NCBI GenBank assembly: GCA_031271325.1
Contig: JAISVY010000189.1
Span: forward strand, 1 to 8,819
Direction: 5' to 3'
DNA length: 8,819 bases
DNA from: Oscillospiraceae bacterium
GTDB taxonomy: Bacteria > Bacillota > Clostridia > Oscillospirales > UBA929
Under the pieces are notes generated by a model that did no database searches, had not been told where the DNA came from, and saw only the letters and a program-made list of their open reading frames with translations. This document shows, piece by piece, positions 1 through 5,591 of this stretch. Position numbers and translations under genes: made by a program. The number at the start of each line of letters is the position of its first letter. The first letter of the stretch is position 1.

Positions 1-560
1 GATTCCGCGACGGAGCGGATTTCCCACTGCGCCCGGTTGCAGCAGCGGAGCCTAAAAAAGTGCCGCAGCTCCCGCGCGTTCATTGTAATGACGATATGCG
101 TACAGCACGCGTTCGGCAGGACAAACCGCGCGTCCTCCGGGGGAATGCCGCGTTCCAGCAGGGCGCGGTATGTCTCCCCCGCCGCTTCCATCGCCCTGTC
201 AAACAAGCCCGCCGCCTCGCCGTCCGCCTGAACCGAGGGCGGCAGGATATGGTCAAAGCGGCTTTCCTTTACATACCGCTGGCTCTTGACCGAAAAGGAA
301 GCGATCCTGTGACGCGTGATCTCGGCCAGCAGCGCGCGGGAAACGTTTTCCAGCGTAAAGGTGAACGCCGCGTGTTCCAGTACGCTTTCGTGCCCGAGCG
401 AGGCGACCCTTTCCAAGAGCTCCGCGGTCTTCTCGCTGTCCAACCCGTCCAGCAGCGCGGACGGTCCCATGTTGGAGTAACAGTTCCGCGCCGCCGCCGC
501 GACGACGCGTTCCGCGTCCGGGGTCACGGCGATCAGGCGTACTTCGGCTTGCTTAACCAT
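1..560 (-). CDS. thyX: Flavin-dependent thymidylate synthase ThyX (3' end cut by window edge)
   Basis: FAD-dependent methylation of dUMP to dTMP using methylene-tetrahydrofolate and NAD(P)H; in the cytoplasm ThyX replaces ThyA in many anaerobes. 186 codons are visible. The signature RHRX7S is intact (RHRIASFSVKS, residues 83-93, ending at Ser93), followed by QRYVKES. Further on, LPNACCTHIVITMNARELR (about 149-167) and CCNRAQWEIR (about 173-182) match the conserved C-terminal part of the family. ThyX proteins are usually about 210-260 residues, so the last few dozen are outside the window. ATG 560 has a GGGAG Shine-Dalgarno about 7 nt upstream and overlaps the TAA of the upstream glycosyltransferase gene by 8 bp (ATGGTTAA), which suggests translational coupling. 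It is the fourth gene of the minus-strand thiI-cinA-wecG-thyX run. Family assignment is very secure. Confidence 0.96.
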   Translation of the reverse strand, partial: MVKQAEVRLIAVTPDAERVVAAAARNCYSNMGPSALLDGLDSEKTAELLERVASLGHESVLEHAAFTFTLENVSRALLAEITRHRIASFSVKSQRYVKESRFDHILPPSVQADGEAAGLFDRAMEAAGETYRALLERGIPPEDARFVLPNACCTHIVITMNARELRHFFRLRCCNRAQWEIRSVAE

Positions 561-1281
561 GCTTTTTCTCCCGCTTGGCCGTCTTGCCGACGAGCCGTAA
601 AAACTTTGGAATCACCAACAGGCGCGGTATCCGCGAAGGCTGACGCAGGGCGCGGTACAGCCATTCCAGCCCCAACTTTGAAAAAATCTTCGGCGCGCGC
701 TTCACGCCTCCCGCCAGGATGTCCAGCGAACCGCCAAGACCCGCCATCAGCACGCCGGGCAGCTTCGGGGCGTTCCGCGCCATCCAAAGCTCCTGCTTCG
801 GAGCGCCGAGCGACACCGCCAAAAAATCCGGTCCCGCTTGCCGGATCCGCTCCGCGACGGCGTCTTCGTCGGTAAAAAATCCGTCGTGCGCCCCGCAGAC
901 CTTCAGCGCCGGGTGCGTCTGCGCCGCGTTCTTCGCGGCTTGCCCGGCAACACCGGGTTTACCGCCCAAAAAGAAAACGCTCTTCTCTTTTTCGGCGCAA
1001 AGCGCGAGCATGGCATAGAACCACTCGATGCCGAGCACGCGGTCTCGCAGCGGCCGCCCCAGCTTCTTCGCGGCTTTGAGAATCCCAACGCCGTCCGCCA
1101 GAATCAGGTCGGCGCTCACGACTGCCTCGCGGGCTGCCGGGTCGGTATGACATTTCCAGACGATTTCGGGGTTCGGCGTCACGACGCGCCCACCGCCGCC
1201 CTCCATCAGTTCCATGCCCCTCCGCACGGCCTCTTCCGGCGTAACGGCATCGAAGGGAACGCCCAGTATATCCGCCCGCAA
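553..1281 (-). CDS. WecG/TagA/CpsF family glycosyltransferase (GT26), TTG start preferred
   Basis: Family members move an N-acetylhexosaminuronate or N-acetylmannosamine unit onto a polyprenol-linked sugar at the inner membrane face (teichoic acid linkage unit, ECA or capsule). Motifs, numbered from TTG 1281: TPNPEIV with T35 and N37, ILADGVGI with D63 at the catalytic Asp position, FFLGGKPG (103-110), LGAPKQELW (158-166) and GLGGSLDILAGGVKRAP (181-197), then the basic C-terminal tail that TagA uses to sit on the membrane. The frame is open to ATG 1311 (252 aa). I prefer TTG 1281 (242 aa) for three reasons: AAGGGGG lies 7 nt before TTG; the conserved family start (ADILGVPFDAVT) begins just after it; and a strong promoter has its -10 box over ATG 1311, so its RNA would lack that ATG. 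ATG 1311 overlaps the cinA stop (TAATG) and has only a weak SD; it could be used on read-through RNA. The acceptor and donor cannot be told from sequence, so tagA or wecG is not assigned. Confidence 0.92.
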   Translation of the reverse strand: MRADILGVPFDAVTPEEAVRRGMELMEGGGGRVVTPNPEIVWKCHTDPAAREAVVSADLILADGVGILKAAKKLGRPLRDRVLGIEWFYAMLALCAEKEKSVFFLGGKPGVAGQAAKNAAQTHPALKVCGAHDGFFTDEDAVAERIRQAGPDFLAVSLGAPKQELWMARNAPKLPGVLMAGLGGSLDILAGGVKRAPKIFSKLGLEWLYRALRQPSRIPRLLVIPKFLRLVGKTAKREKKHG

Positions 1282-1288
1282 TCCGCTT

Positions 1289-1295
1289 CCCCCTT
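1289..1295 (-). promoter_or_regulatory. Ribosome binding site selecting TTG 1281 for the glycosyltransferase
   Basis: AAGGGGG on the minus strand lies 7 nt before TTG 1281. It can pair with the anti-SD sequence through one G-U pair. The in-frame ATG 1311 has no comparable site, so this element supports the shorter protein. Confidence 0.6.
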
Positions 1296-1309
1296 CGGTC
1301 TTTCGCGAC

Positions 1310-1339
1310 ATTATACCACGGAAGAAACGCCGCCGTCAA
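1310..1339 (-). promoter_or_regulatory. Strong internal promoter in the 3' end of cinA, driving the glycosyltransferase and thyX
   Basis: On the minus strand TTGACG (1339-1334) and a perfect TATAAT (1315-1310) are 18 nt apart. Transcription would begin near 1303, about 22 nt before TTG 1281. The -10 overlaps both the cinA TAA and ATG 1311. This is the best-scoring promoter-like sequence I see on the minus strand, and it would uncouple the last two genes from thiI-cinA. Confidence 0.6.
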
Positions 1340-2597
1340 GAAAAACGCGGGACGGCGTTAAATGCCTCCGCACCATATCGAGCGCCGTCAGCGACGCCAT
1401 TGTGCGGATGCGCCCGCGTTCGTCGCCGAAGTTGCGCGTCAGCGTGTGGGACGAGCCGTCCCGCGCGTCGAAAAGCGCGAGGCACACCGTGCCGACCGGC
1501 GTATCGCTGCCGTCGCCGCCCGGTCCGGCAAGCCCCGTGATGCCCAGCCCCAGTTCCGCGCCCGTCACGCGGCAGACCCCGCTCGCCATCCCCAGCGCGA
1601 CCTGCTCCGATACCATGCCGTATTCGTCGATCACCGCGCGTTCTACGCCGAGGATGTTTTCCTTCACCTCCCGGGCGTAGGCGACAACGCCGCCGACAAA
1701 CCGTTTCGACGCGCCGGGCACGCCGGTGAGCCGGGACGAAACCATCCCGCCGGTACAGCTCTCCGCCGCGGCAAGCCGCACATTATTCCGGTTTAGCAAG
1801 TCCAGAACGACGCCTTCGAGCGAAGCGGCGTCCACGCCGTATATCACGCTGCCCAGCAGGGTTTTGACTGTTTTTACCATCGGGTCGATCAGCGCGTACG
1901 CTTCTTCGCGCGTCTCCGCCGACGCCGTGACGCGCAGGGTGACCTCCCCCTCTTTGGCATACGGCGCGAGCGTCGGGTTTTGGGAACGCTCCATCAGGGG
2001 GCGCAGTTTGTCTTCCACCGCCGACTCGCCCATGCCGAAGATTTGTATGTTCCGGGAAGCGATGGTCTTGCCGGAAAAAGAGCGCAGCACCGGCATCAGG
2101 CAATTTTCAAACATCGGGCGGCATTCTTTGGGCGGTCCCGGCAGCAGGAAGACCGACAGGCCGCCGCGCTCAAACCCGCAGCCGGGGGCTGTGCCCCACT
2201 CGTTTTCAAAAACCATGCCGCCCACGGGAACCATCGCCTGCTGTTTGTTGTTCTCCGTGACCGGTTTGCCGATCCGCCTGAAAAACGTTAAAATGCGCTC
2301 CCATGTCCCCGGATGCAGCTCCAGCGGCACGCCGAACGCCTCGCAGACCGTCTGCTTGGTCAGGTCGTCGCAGGTGGGGCCCAGTCCGCCGGTCGTGATG
2401 ATGATGTCGGCCCGTTCCCGCGCGATCCGCAGCGCTTCGCGCAGACGCGCGGGGTTGTCGCCCACCGTCGTGTGGTAATAGCAGTGGATCCCCGCTTCGG
2501 CCAGCCCCCGGGAGATGTCCTGCGCGTCGGTATTCGCGATGCTGCCGAGCAGCAGCTCGGTGCCGACCGCGACGATTTCACAGATCAATGGCATCAT
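1311..2597 (-). CDS. cinA: CinA-family protein: MoCF-like domain plus NMN deamidase domain
   Basis: Full-length CinA (428 aa). The N-terminal MoaB/MogA-like domain (about 4-170) carries GTELLLG (12-18), TTGGLGPTCDDLT (68-80) and LLPGPPKE (151-158), and in studied homologues hydrolyses ADP-ribose. A middle segment (about 175-260) links to the C-terminal PncC domain (about 262-412), with AAAESCTGG (276-284, catalytic Ser280), GITGLAGPGG (352-361) and PVGTV (368-372). PncC deamidates nicotinamide mononucleotide to nicotinate mononucleotide, recycling the pyridine nucleotide released by NAD-dependent ligase. The competence link in the name holds only for some species. The gene abuts the thiI stop (TAAATGATG). 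SD GAGGTG is 3 nt from the first ATG (2597) and 6 nt from the second (2594), so the second Met is probably used. The tail after the PncC domain (SRVFLDGGVSSVV) is encoded by DNA that also forms a promoter for the next gene. Confidence 0.96.
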   Translation of the reverse strand: MMPLICEIVAVGTELLLGSIANTDAQDISRGLAEAGIHCYYHTTVGDNPARLREALRIARERADIIITTGGLGPTCDDLTKQTVCEAFGVPLELHPGTWERILTFFRRIGKPVTENNKQQAMVPVGGMVFENEWGTAPGCGFERGGLSVFLLPGPPKECRPMFENCLMPVLRSFSGKTIASRNIQIFGMGESAVEDKLRPLMERSQNPTLAPYAKEGEVTLRVTASAETREEAYALIDPMVKTVKTLLGSVIYGVDAASLEGVVLDLLNRNNVRLAAAESCTGGMVSSRLTGVPGASKRFVGGVVAYAREVKENILGVERAVIDEYGMVSEQVALGMASGVCRVTGAELGLGITGLAGPGGDGSDTPVGTVCLALFDARDGSSHTLTRNFGDERGRIRTMASLTALDMVRRHLTPSRVFLDGGVSSVV

Positions 2598-3752
2598 TTA
2601 CACCTCTATCTTCTCTACGCGTTTCAGCGTCTCGTCTTCCAGCGTTTGATAATCATACAGGGTCTCGGCGGCCAAAACCTCTTCCAGGCGCGGTTTGATG
2701 CGCGGATGGCGCGGGGTGAAGACGCCGCAGCAGTCTTCATAGGGCAAAATGGAGGTCTCAAACGTCCCGACGCGGCGAGCCTCGCGCGACACCTCCTCTT
2801 TATCGGCTCCGACCAGCGGACGCAGTACGGGCAGAACCGACGCCTCTTCTGTCACGGCCAGCGCCTCCAGCGTTTGGCTCGCGACCTGCCCCAGGCTGTC
2901 GCCGGTAATCAGCGCGCCCGCTCCGTTGCGCCGCGCGACGGCGTTCGCCACGCGGCACATGCTCCGGCGCGTCAAAACAGTCGCGAGATCGCCGGGGCAG
3001 TGTTTGCGGATCGCTTCCTGTATGCCTGTAAAGGAAATCACCCGCACAGTCATATGCCCGCACCACTCCGCCAGAATCCGCGCGAGTGTCAGCACCTTTT
3101 CTTTCGCTTCGGGCGACGTGTATGGATAACTTTCAAAATGCACCGGCAGCAGCGACAGACCGCGGCGCGCCATCCGCCATCCCGCGACCGGGCTGTCGAT
3201 CCCGCCGGAGAGAAGCAGCACGGCTTTCCCCGCTGTTCCGGGCGGCAGACCGCCCGCTCCCTCCGCGGGGCGGGTGTGGAGATATGCCGCCGTCTCGCGG
3301 ATCTCGACCCATACGACTTCGCCCGGCGTGTGCACATCCACGAGAATCCCCAGTTTCTCGTGGATACAGCCGCCCAGTTCCGCGCAAATCTGCGGGCTTG
3401 TCATCGGGAAGCGCTTGTCGGCGCGGCGGGCTTCCACCTTAAACGAGCGGGCTGTTTTGAGCTGCGGCAGCAGCAGCGCCTGTTCTTGCAGCTCGCGTAT
3501 GTCTTTCCCGCACCGTACCGCTCTCGCGAGCGCGGAGAACCCGAACACCTTTCCGGCGGCGGCGAAAGCTCCGCCGACGTCGCACCCCGGGTCTTTCGGC
3601 ACGGCATAGACCGCCGACTGGCGGGACGACACCTCAAAGTTCCCGAACGGCGAGAGAACCTCGCGCAGGCGGGAGAGCAGGCTCGCCTCGAACCGGGAAC
3701 GGTTCAGCCCTTTCAGCACCATCTCGCCCATTTTTAAGAGGATAATTTCCAC
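2598..3752 (-). CDS. thiI: tRNA 4-thiouridine synthetase ThiI (no rhodanese domain)
   Basis: Adenylates and thiolates U8 of tRNA to s4U; in some organisms it also takes part in thiazole synthesis for thiamine. 384 aa: an N-terminal ferredoxin-like part (1-55), a THUMP domain (about 60-165) and a PP-loop ATP pyrophosphatase domain (about 172-384) with the nucleotide loop SGGIDSP (182-188), GDSLGQVASQT (284-294) and YEDCCGVF (338-345). The C-terminal rhodanese domain of E. coli ThiI is absent, as is usual in Bacillota, so sulfur must come directly from a cysteine desulfurase. None is encoded in this window, although thiI is often paired with one. The start is GTG 3752, with AGGAGG 10 nt upstream. 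It is the first gene of the minus-strand unit, behind its own promoter and a structured leader. Confidence 0.97.
   Translation of the reverse strand: MEIILLKMGEMVLKGLNRSRFEASLLSRLREVLSPFGNFEVSSRQSAVYAVPKDPGCDVGGAFAAAGKVFGFSALARAVRCGKDIRELQEQALLLPQLKTARSFKVEARRADKRFPMTSPQICAELGGCIHEKLGILVDVHTPGEVVWVEIRETAAYLHTRPAEGAGGLPPGTAGKAVLLLSGGIDSPVAGWRMARRGLSLLPVHFESYPYTSPEAKEKVLTLARILAEWCGHMTVRVISFTGIQEAIRKHCPGDLATVLTRRSMCRVANAVARRNGAGALITGDSLGQVASQTLEALAVTEEASVLPVLRPLVGADKEEVSREARRVGTFETSILPYEDCCGVFTPRHPRIKPRLEEVLAAETLYDYQTLEDETLKRVEKIEV
2601..2606 (-). promoter_or_regulatory. Ribosome binding site of cinA, inside the last codons of thiI
   Basis: GAGGTG on the minus strand is 3 nt from ATG 2597 but 6 nt from the adjoining ATG 2594. 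The spacing favours the second Met. Its place inside thiI fits coupled translation of the two genes. Confidence 0.6.
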
Positions 3753-3772
3753 CCGTCACGCTCCTCCTGTCT

Positions 3773-3823
3773 CCCTTGCGGGAACACCGCCCCGCAAGGG
3801 TTTCCGCCGTCCGGCGGCAGTGT
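3773..3823 (-). promoter_or_regulatory. Structured leader of thiI: two hairpins with pseudoknot potential
   Basis: Read on the minus strand, the leader holds a small hairpin CCGCC-GGAC-GGCGG (3817-3804), then AAA, then a perfect 10-bp hairpin CCCTTGCGGG/CCCGCAAGGG (3800-3791 with 3782-3773) with the 8-nt loop GCGGTGTT. The leader bases ACACTGC (3823-3817) can pair with the loop bases GCGGTGT (3790-3784) over 7 positions, one of them G-U. The large stem ends about 6 nt before the AGGAGG of thiI. No U-run follows, so it is not a simple terminator. I do not recognise a known riboswitch (no TPP THI-box sequence is evident). A regulatory role is inferred. Confidence 0.45.
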
Positions 3824-3834
3824 GATCCGAAGAC

Positions 3835-3863
3835 ATTATACCGTACCGAAGAAAAAAAAACAA
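3835..3863 (-). promoter_or_regulatory. Putative sigma70-type promoter for the thiI operon
   Basis: On the minus strand a perfect -10 box TATAAT (3840-3835) lies 17 nt from a weak -35 TTGTTT (3863-3858), with T-rich DNA around the -35. Transcription would begin near 3828 and leave a leader of about 75 nt before GTG 3752. The -10 is convincing; the -35 matches only three of six bases. Confidence 0.6.
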
Positions 3864-3877
3864 ACTTTTTTCAAAAA
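3848..3877. other. A/T-tract block between divergent promoters
   Basis: A run of nine A residues (3852-3860) is followed by a six-T tract (3866-3871) and AAAAA (3873-3877), in otherwise GC-rich DNA. Such tracts can bend DNA and can act as UP elements for the RNA polymerase alpha subunit. This block sits directly upstream of the acpP -35 box and over the proposed thiI -35 box, so it could serve both. Confidence 0.4.
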
Positions 3878-3881
3878 CCTC

Positions 3882-3910
3882 TTGATATGGTCACGCGGGC
3901 AAGGTATACT
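3882..3910 (+). promoter_or_regulatory. Putative sigma70-type promoter for acpP
   Basis: TTGATA (3882-3887) and TATACT (3905-3910) are separated by exactly 17 nt. Each hexamer differs from consensus at one or two positions, and an A/T-rich block lies just upstream. The predicted start near 3917 gives a leader of about 33 nt before the acpP ATG. This is the only good promoter I see that could drive the plus-strand genes. Confidence 0.7.
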
Positions 3911-3917
3911 CTATACC
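3903..3917. promoter_or_regulatory. Perfect inverted repeat over the acpP -10 box, candidate operator
   Basis: GGTATA-CTC-TATACC is a perfect 6-bp inverted repeat with a 3-bp centre. It covers the whole -10 hexamer and runs to the expected transcription start, a typical place for a repressor site. It does not match the FapR or FabT operator patterns I know. Because -10 boxes are themselves TATA-rich, part of the symmetry could be chance. Confidence 0.4.
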
Positions 3918-3949
3918 ATAAACCAAATGTCATAAGGAGGATGCCATTC

Positions 3950-4183
3950 ATGAGCGCAACCGCGGAAAAAGTGCGGGCTATTCTGGCAACGCAACTCGAC
4001 ATCGACCCTGAGAAGATCGCCGAAACCACAGACATAACCGAGGATTTAGGCGCAGATTCTCTTGATGTCGTTGAACTGATGATGTCCGTTGAAGAGGAAT
4101 TCGCACTGAGCATAGACGAAGAGGCGGTCAAATCGTTCCGAACAGTCCGCGATGTGGCCGGATACATTGACGAACACCAGTAA
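3950..4183 (+). CDS. acpP: Acyl carrier protein
   Basis: Small acidic carrier (77 aa) that holds growing fatty acyl chains on a 4'-phosphopantetheine arm during type II fatty acid synthesis in the cytoplasm. The attachment motif GADSLDVVELMM is intact, with Ser37 as the modified residue. Length, charge and the closing FRTVRDVAGYIDEHQ match fatty-acid ACPs. The start is ATG 3950, 9 nt after a consensus AAGGAGG (3934-3940). An in-frame ATG at 3941 directly abuts the SD and cannot be used efficiently. No fab, plsX or acpS genes are near; the gene stands between a divergent tRNA-modification operon and a signalling/glycanase operon. A hairpin begins 4 nt after its stop. ACP for another pathway is possible, but nothing nearby supports one. 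Confidence 0.95.
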   Translation: MSATAEKVRAILATQLDIDPEKIAETTDITEDLGADSLDVVELMMSVEEEFALSIDEEAVKSFRTVRDVAGYIDEHQ

Positions 4184-5591
4184 ACAAAGGGGCAGGCGTT
4201 CGCGCCTGCCTCTGTTATGTCTTGCGCTGCTGTTTTTCCTCGGCGGCTGTATATCGCCCGAGGAACTGATGATGGCTCCCGGCGCCGCGCCGCAGTATGA
4301 AAAGCTGCAAAACTTAATCGACCTGCTTCTCTCGGAAGGGCTTGCGTACAGCGCGCCGGCCACAGGCGACTACCGTTCCCCGGTGGAGTTCAAAGATTTG
4401 GACAGCGACGGCGAAGAAGAAGCGGTCGTGTTTTTGCGCGGTACGTCCGACGGCGCGACCGACGCCCAAATGGCGGTCTTTGTGCCGTCGGAGGGCGGTT
4501 TTGAACCGCCGGTACGGATTATCGAGAATGCCGATTCTGTCCGCAGTATCGCGTTTCATGATTTCAACGGCGACGGAAAGCTGGAAATCACGGTGGGCTG
4601 GTCGCTTGCCAACCATCACTCAATTTCCGTCTACAGCCTGACGGACGATCCGGCAAACGAGGGAATCAACGAGATCCTGAGCGAACCGTATTCGGAATTT
4701 GTCGTGTACGACGAGGAAGACGGCGAGGCTCCGTCGCTTTTTCTCATCGAGATGACAGCCCTGCCGAGCGCCGCCGACGCGAGCACGACAGAGTTTATCG
4801 GCGTCGCGGAACTGTTCGCTTCGCGCGACGGCGAGATGCGCTCGCTCGCCTCAGCCGAGCTGTCCCGCGGCGCGGAAGCGGTTAAGCGCGTACGCACGAC
4901 GCCGCTGAGCGACGGCAAGCCGGGCTTCTTGGTAGCGTCTCAGTATAAGGTTTTCAACGATTTAACCGGCGAAGTCAACGGTGAGATTACCGACGTGTTC
5001 ACCTATCGCGACGGCATACTGGTCAATATCTCGCGGGACATGGAAACGGGCATCAGCACCGCGCTGATACGGGAGATAGAGATTCCCGCCGATGACATCG
5101 ACGAAGACGGTGTGCTCGACCTCCCGCAGCCGATATTGCTGAACCCTTATCCCGGCGCGGAAGAGGTATTCCCTGTCTATGAGATTCTTTGGAGGTCATA
5201 CGACTCCAACGGCGCTTCGGCTCAGACAGCGCGCACCTATTACAACAGGACGCGCGGATGGTTTCTCCTCCTTCCCGAACAGTGGCCGGACGCCGGCAGA
5301 TACACGGTGCGCCGCATAACGGTCTCGGAGAACCCCGTCCACACGATGACCACCTTTTCGCTGCTGGATGAAGACGGCGGCGCCACGGAATTTTTAACCG
5401 TGTACTACTTCATCCGCCAGACGGGTGAAAACCCGCGTATATCCGGGCGCACCGTTTTGGTTGACGAGAGCCTTCTGCTGGTAACGGCTGACCTGACCCC
5501 CTTGAAAGGGTTCAGCATCAGCGAGGAGCGGCTGAAAAATATGTTTCGCAGGATACCGATCGAATGGGGGGCGGGATTTGATGGCGCGTAA
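4152..5591 (+). CDS. Large lipoprotein with acidic D-x-D-x-D-G-type motifs, function unknown
   Basis: 479 aa from ATG 4152. The N-terminus has a basic region (KQRGRRSR, 11-18), a hydrophobic core (about 19-30) and the lipobox LGGC with lipidated Cys33, so the product should be anchored on the outer membrane leaflet. The mature part carries three acidic loops: DLDSDGEEE (82-90), DFNGDGKLE (137-145) and DIDEDGVLD (315-323). They resemble calcium loops of FG-GAP/VCBS-type beta-propeller repeats or EF-hand-like turns. The rest looks beta-rich with no motif I can name. Neither possible start (ATG 4152, or TTG 4167 giving 474 aa) has a good SD, and both lie inside the end of acpP in another frame, so reinitiation after acpP translation is likely. 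The 3' end overlaps the response regulator start by 11 bp. A role as a surface sensor partner of the downstream kinase is inference. Confidence 0.85.
   Translation: MWPDTLTNTSKQRGRRSRLPLLCLALLFFLGGCISPEELMMAPGAAPQYEKLQNLIDLLLSEGLAYSAPATGDYRSPVEFKDLDSDGEEEAVVFLRGTSDGATDAQMAVFVPSEGGFEPPVRIIENADSVRSIAFHDFNGDGKLEITVGWSLANHHSISVYSLTDDPANEGINEILSEPYSEFVVYDEEDGEAPSLFLIEMTALPSAADASTTEFIGVAELFASRDGEMRSLASAELSRGAEAVKRVRTTPLSDGKPGFLVASQYKVFNDLTGEVNGEITDVFTYRDGILVNISRDMETGISTALIREIEIPADDIDEDGVLDLPQPILLNPYPGAEEVFPVYEILWRSYDSNGASAQTARTYYNRTRGWFLLLPEQWPDAGRYTVRRITVSENPVHTMTTFSLLDEDGGATEFLTVYYFIRQTGENPRISGRTVLVDESLLLVTADLTPLKGFSISEERLKNMFRRIPIEWGAGFDGA
4188..4213 (+). terminator. GC-rich hairpin with TTCG loop just after acpP, possible partial terminator
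   Basis: An 11-bp stem (AGGGGCAGGCG, 4188-4198, with CGCCTGCCTCT, 4203-4213; one G-T pair) closes a TTCG loop. It begins 4 nt after the acpP TAA and is preceded by an A-rich stretch, as in intrinsic terminators. The downstream tract (GTTATGTCTT) is only moderately T-rich, so termination would be incomplete. The hairpin lies inside the signal-peptide coding region of the next gene. Confidence 0.5.

Noticed and set aside
60..1680. Long plus-strand frames opposite thyX, the glycosyltransferase and cinA
   Set aside because: They are antisense to genes with clear motifs and have Arg/Pro-rich composition typical of high-GC shadows.
2313..3737. 474-codon open frame on the plus strand opposite thiI
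   Set aside because: It lies exactly antisense to a well-supported ThiI, has Arg/Gln-rich shadow composition and no family motif; such frames are common in GC-rich DNA.
3773..3800. The 10-bp hairpin as an ordinary intrinsic terminator
   Set aside because: Only TTT follows on the plus strand and no T-run on the minus strand, and no transcript should end here since both neighbours start outward.
3776..3949. Upstream extension of the acpP frame to 3776
   Set aside because: The extension would cover the promoter and SD, and the encoded residues do not belong to any ACP; AAGGAGG selects ATG 3950.
4218..4290. ATG at 4218 as a start after the hairpin
   Set aside because: It is out of frame with the lipoprotein and would remove the lipobox, and its own frame gives no recognisable protein.
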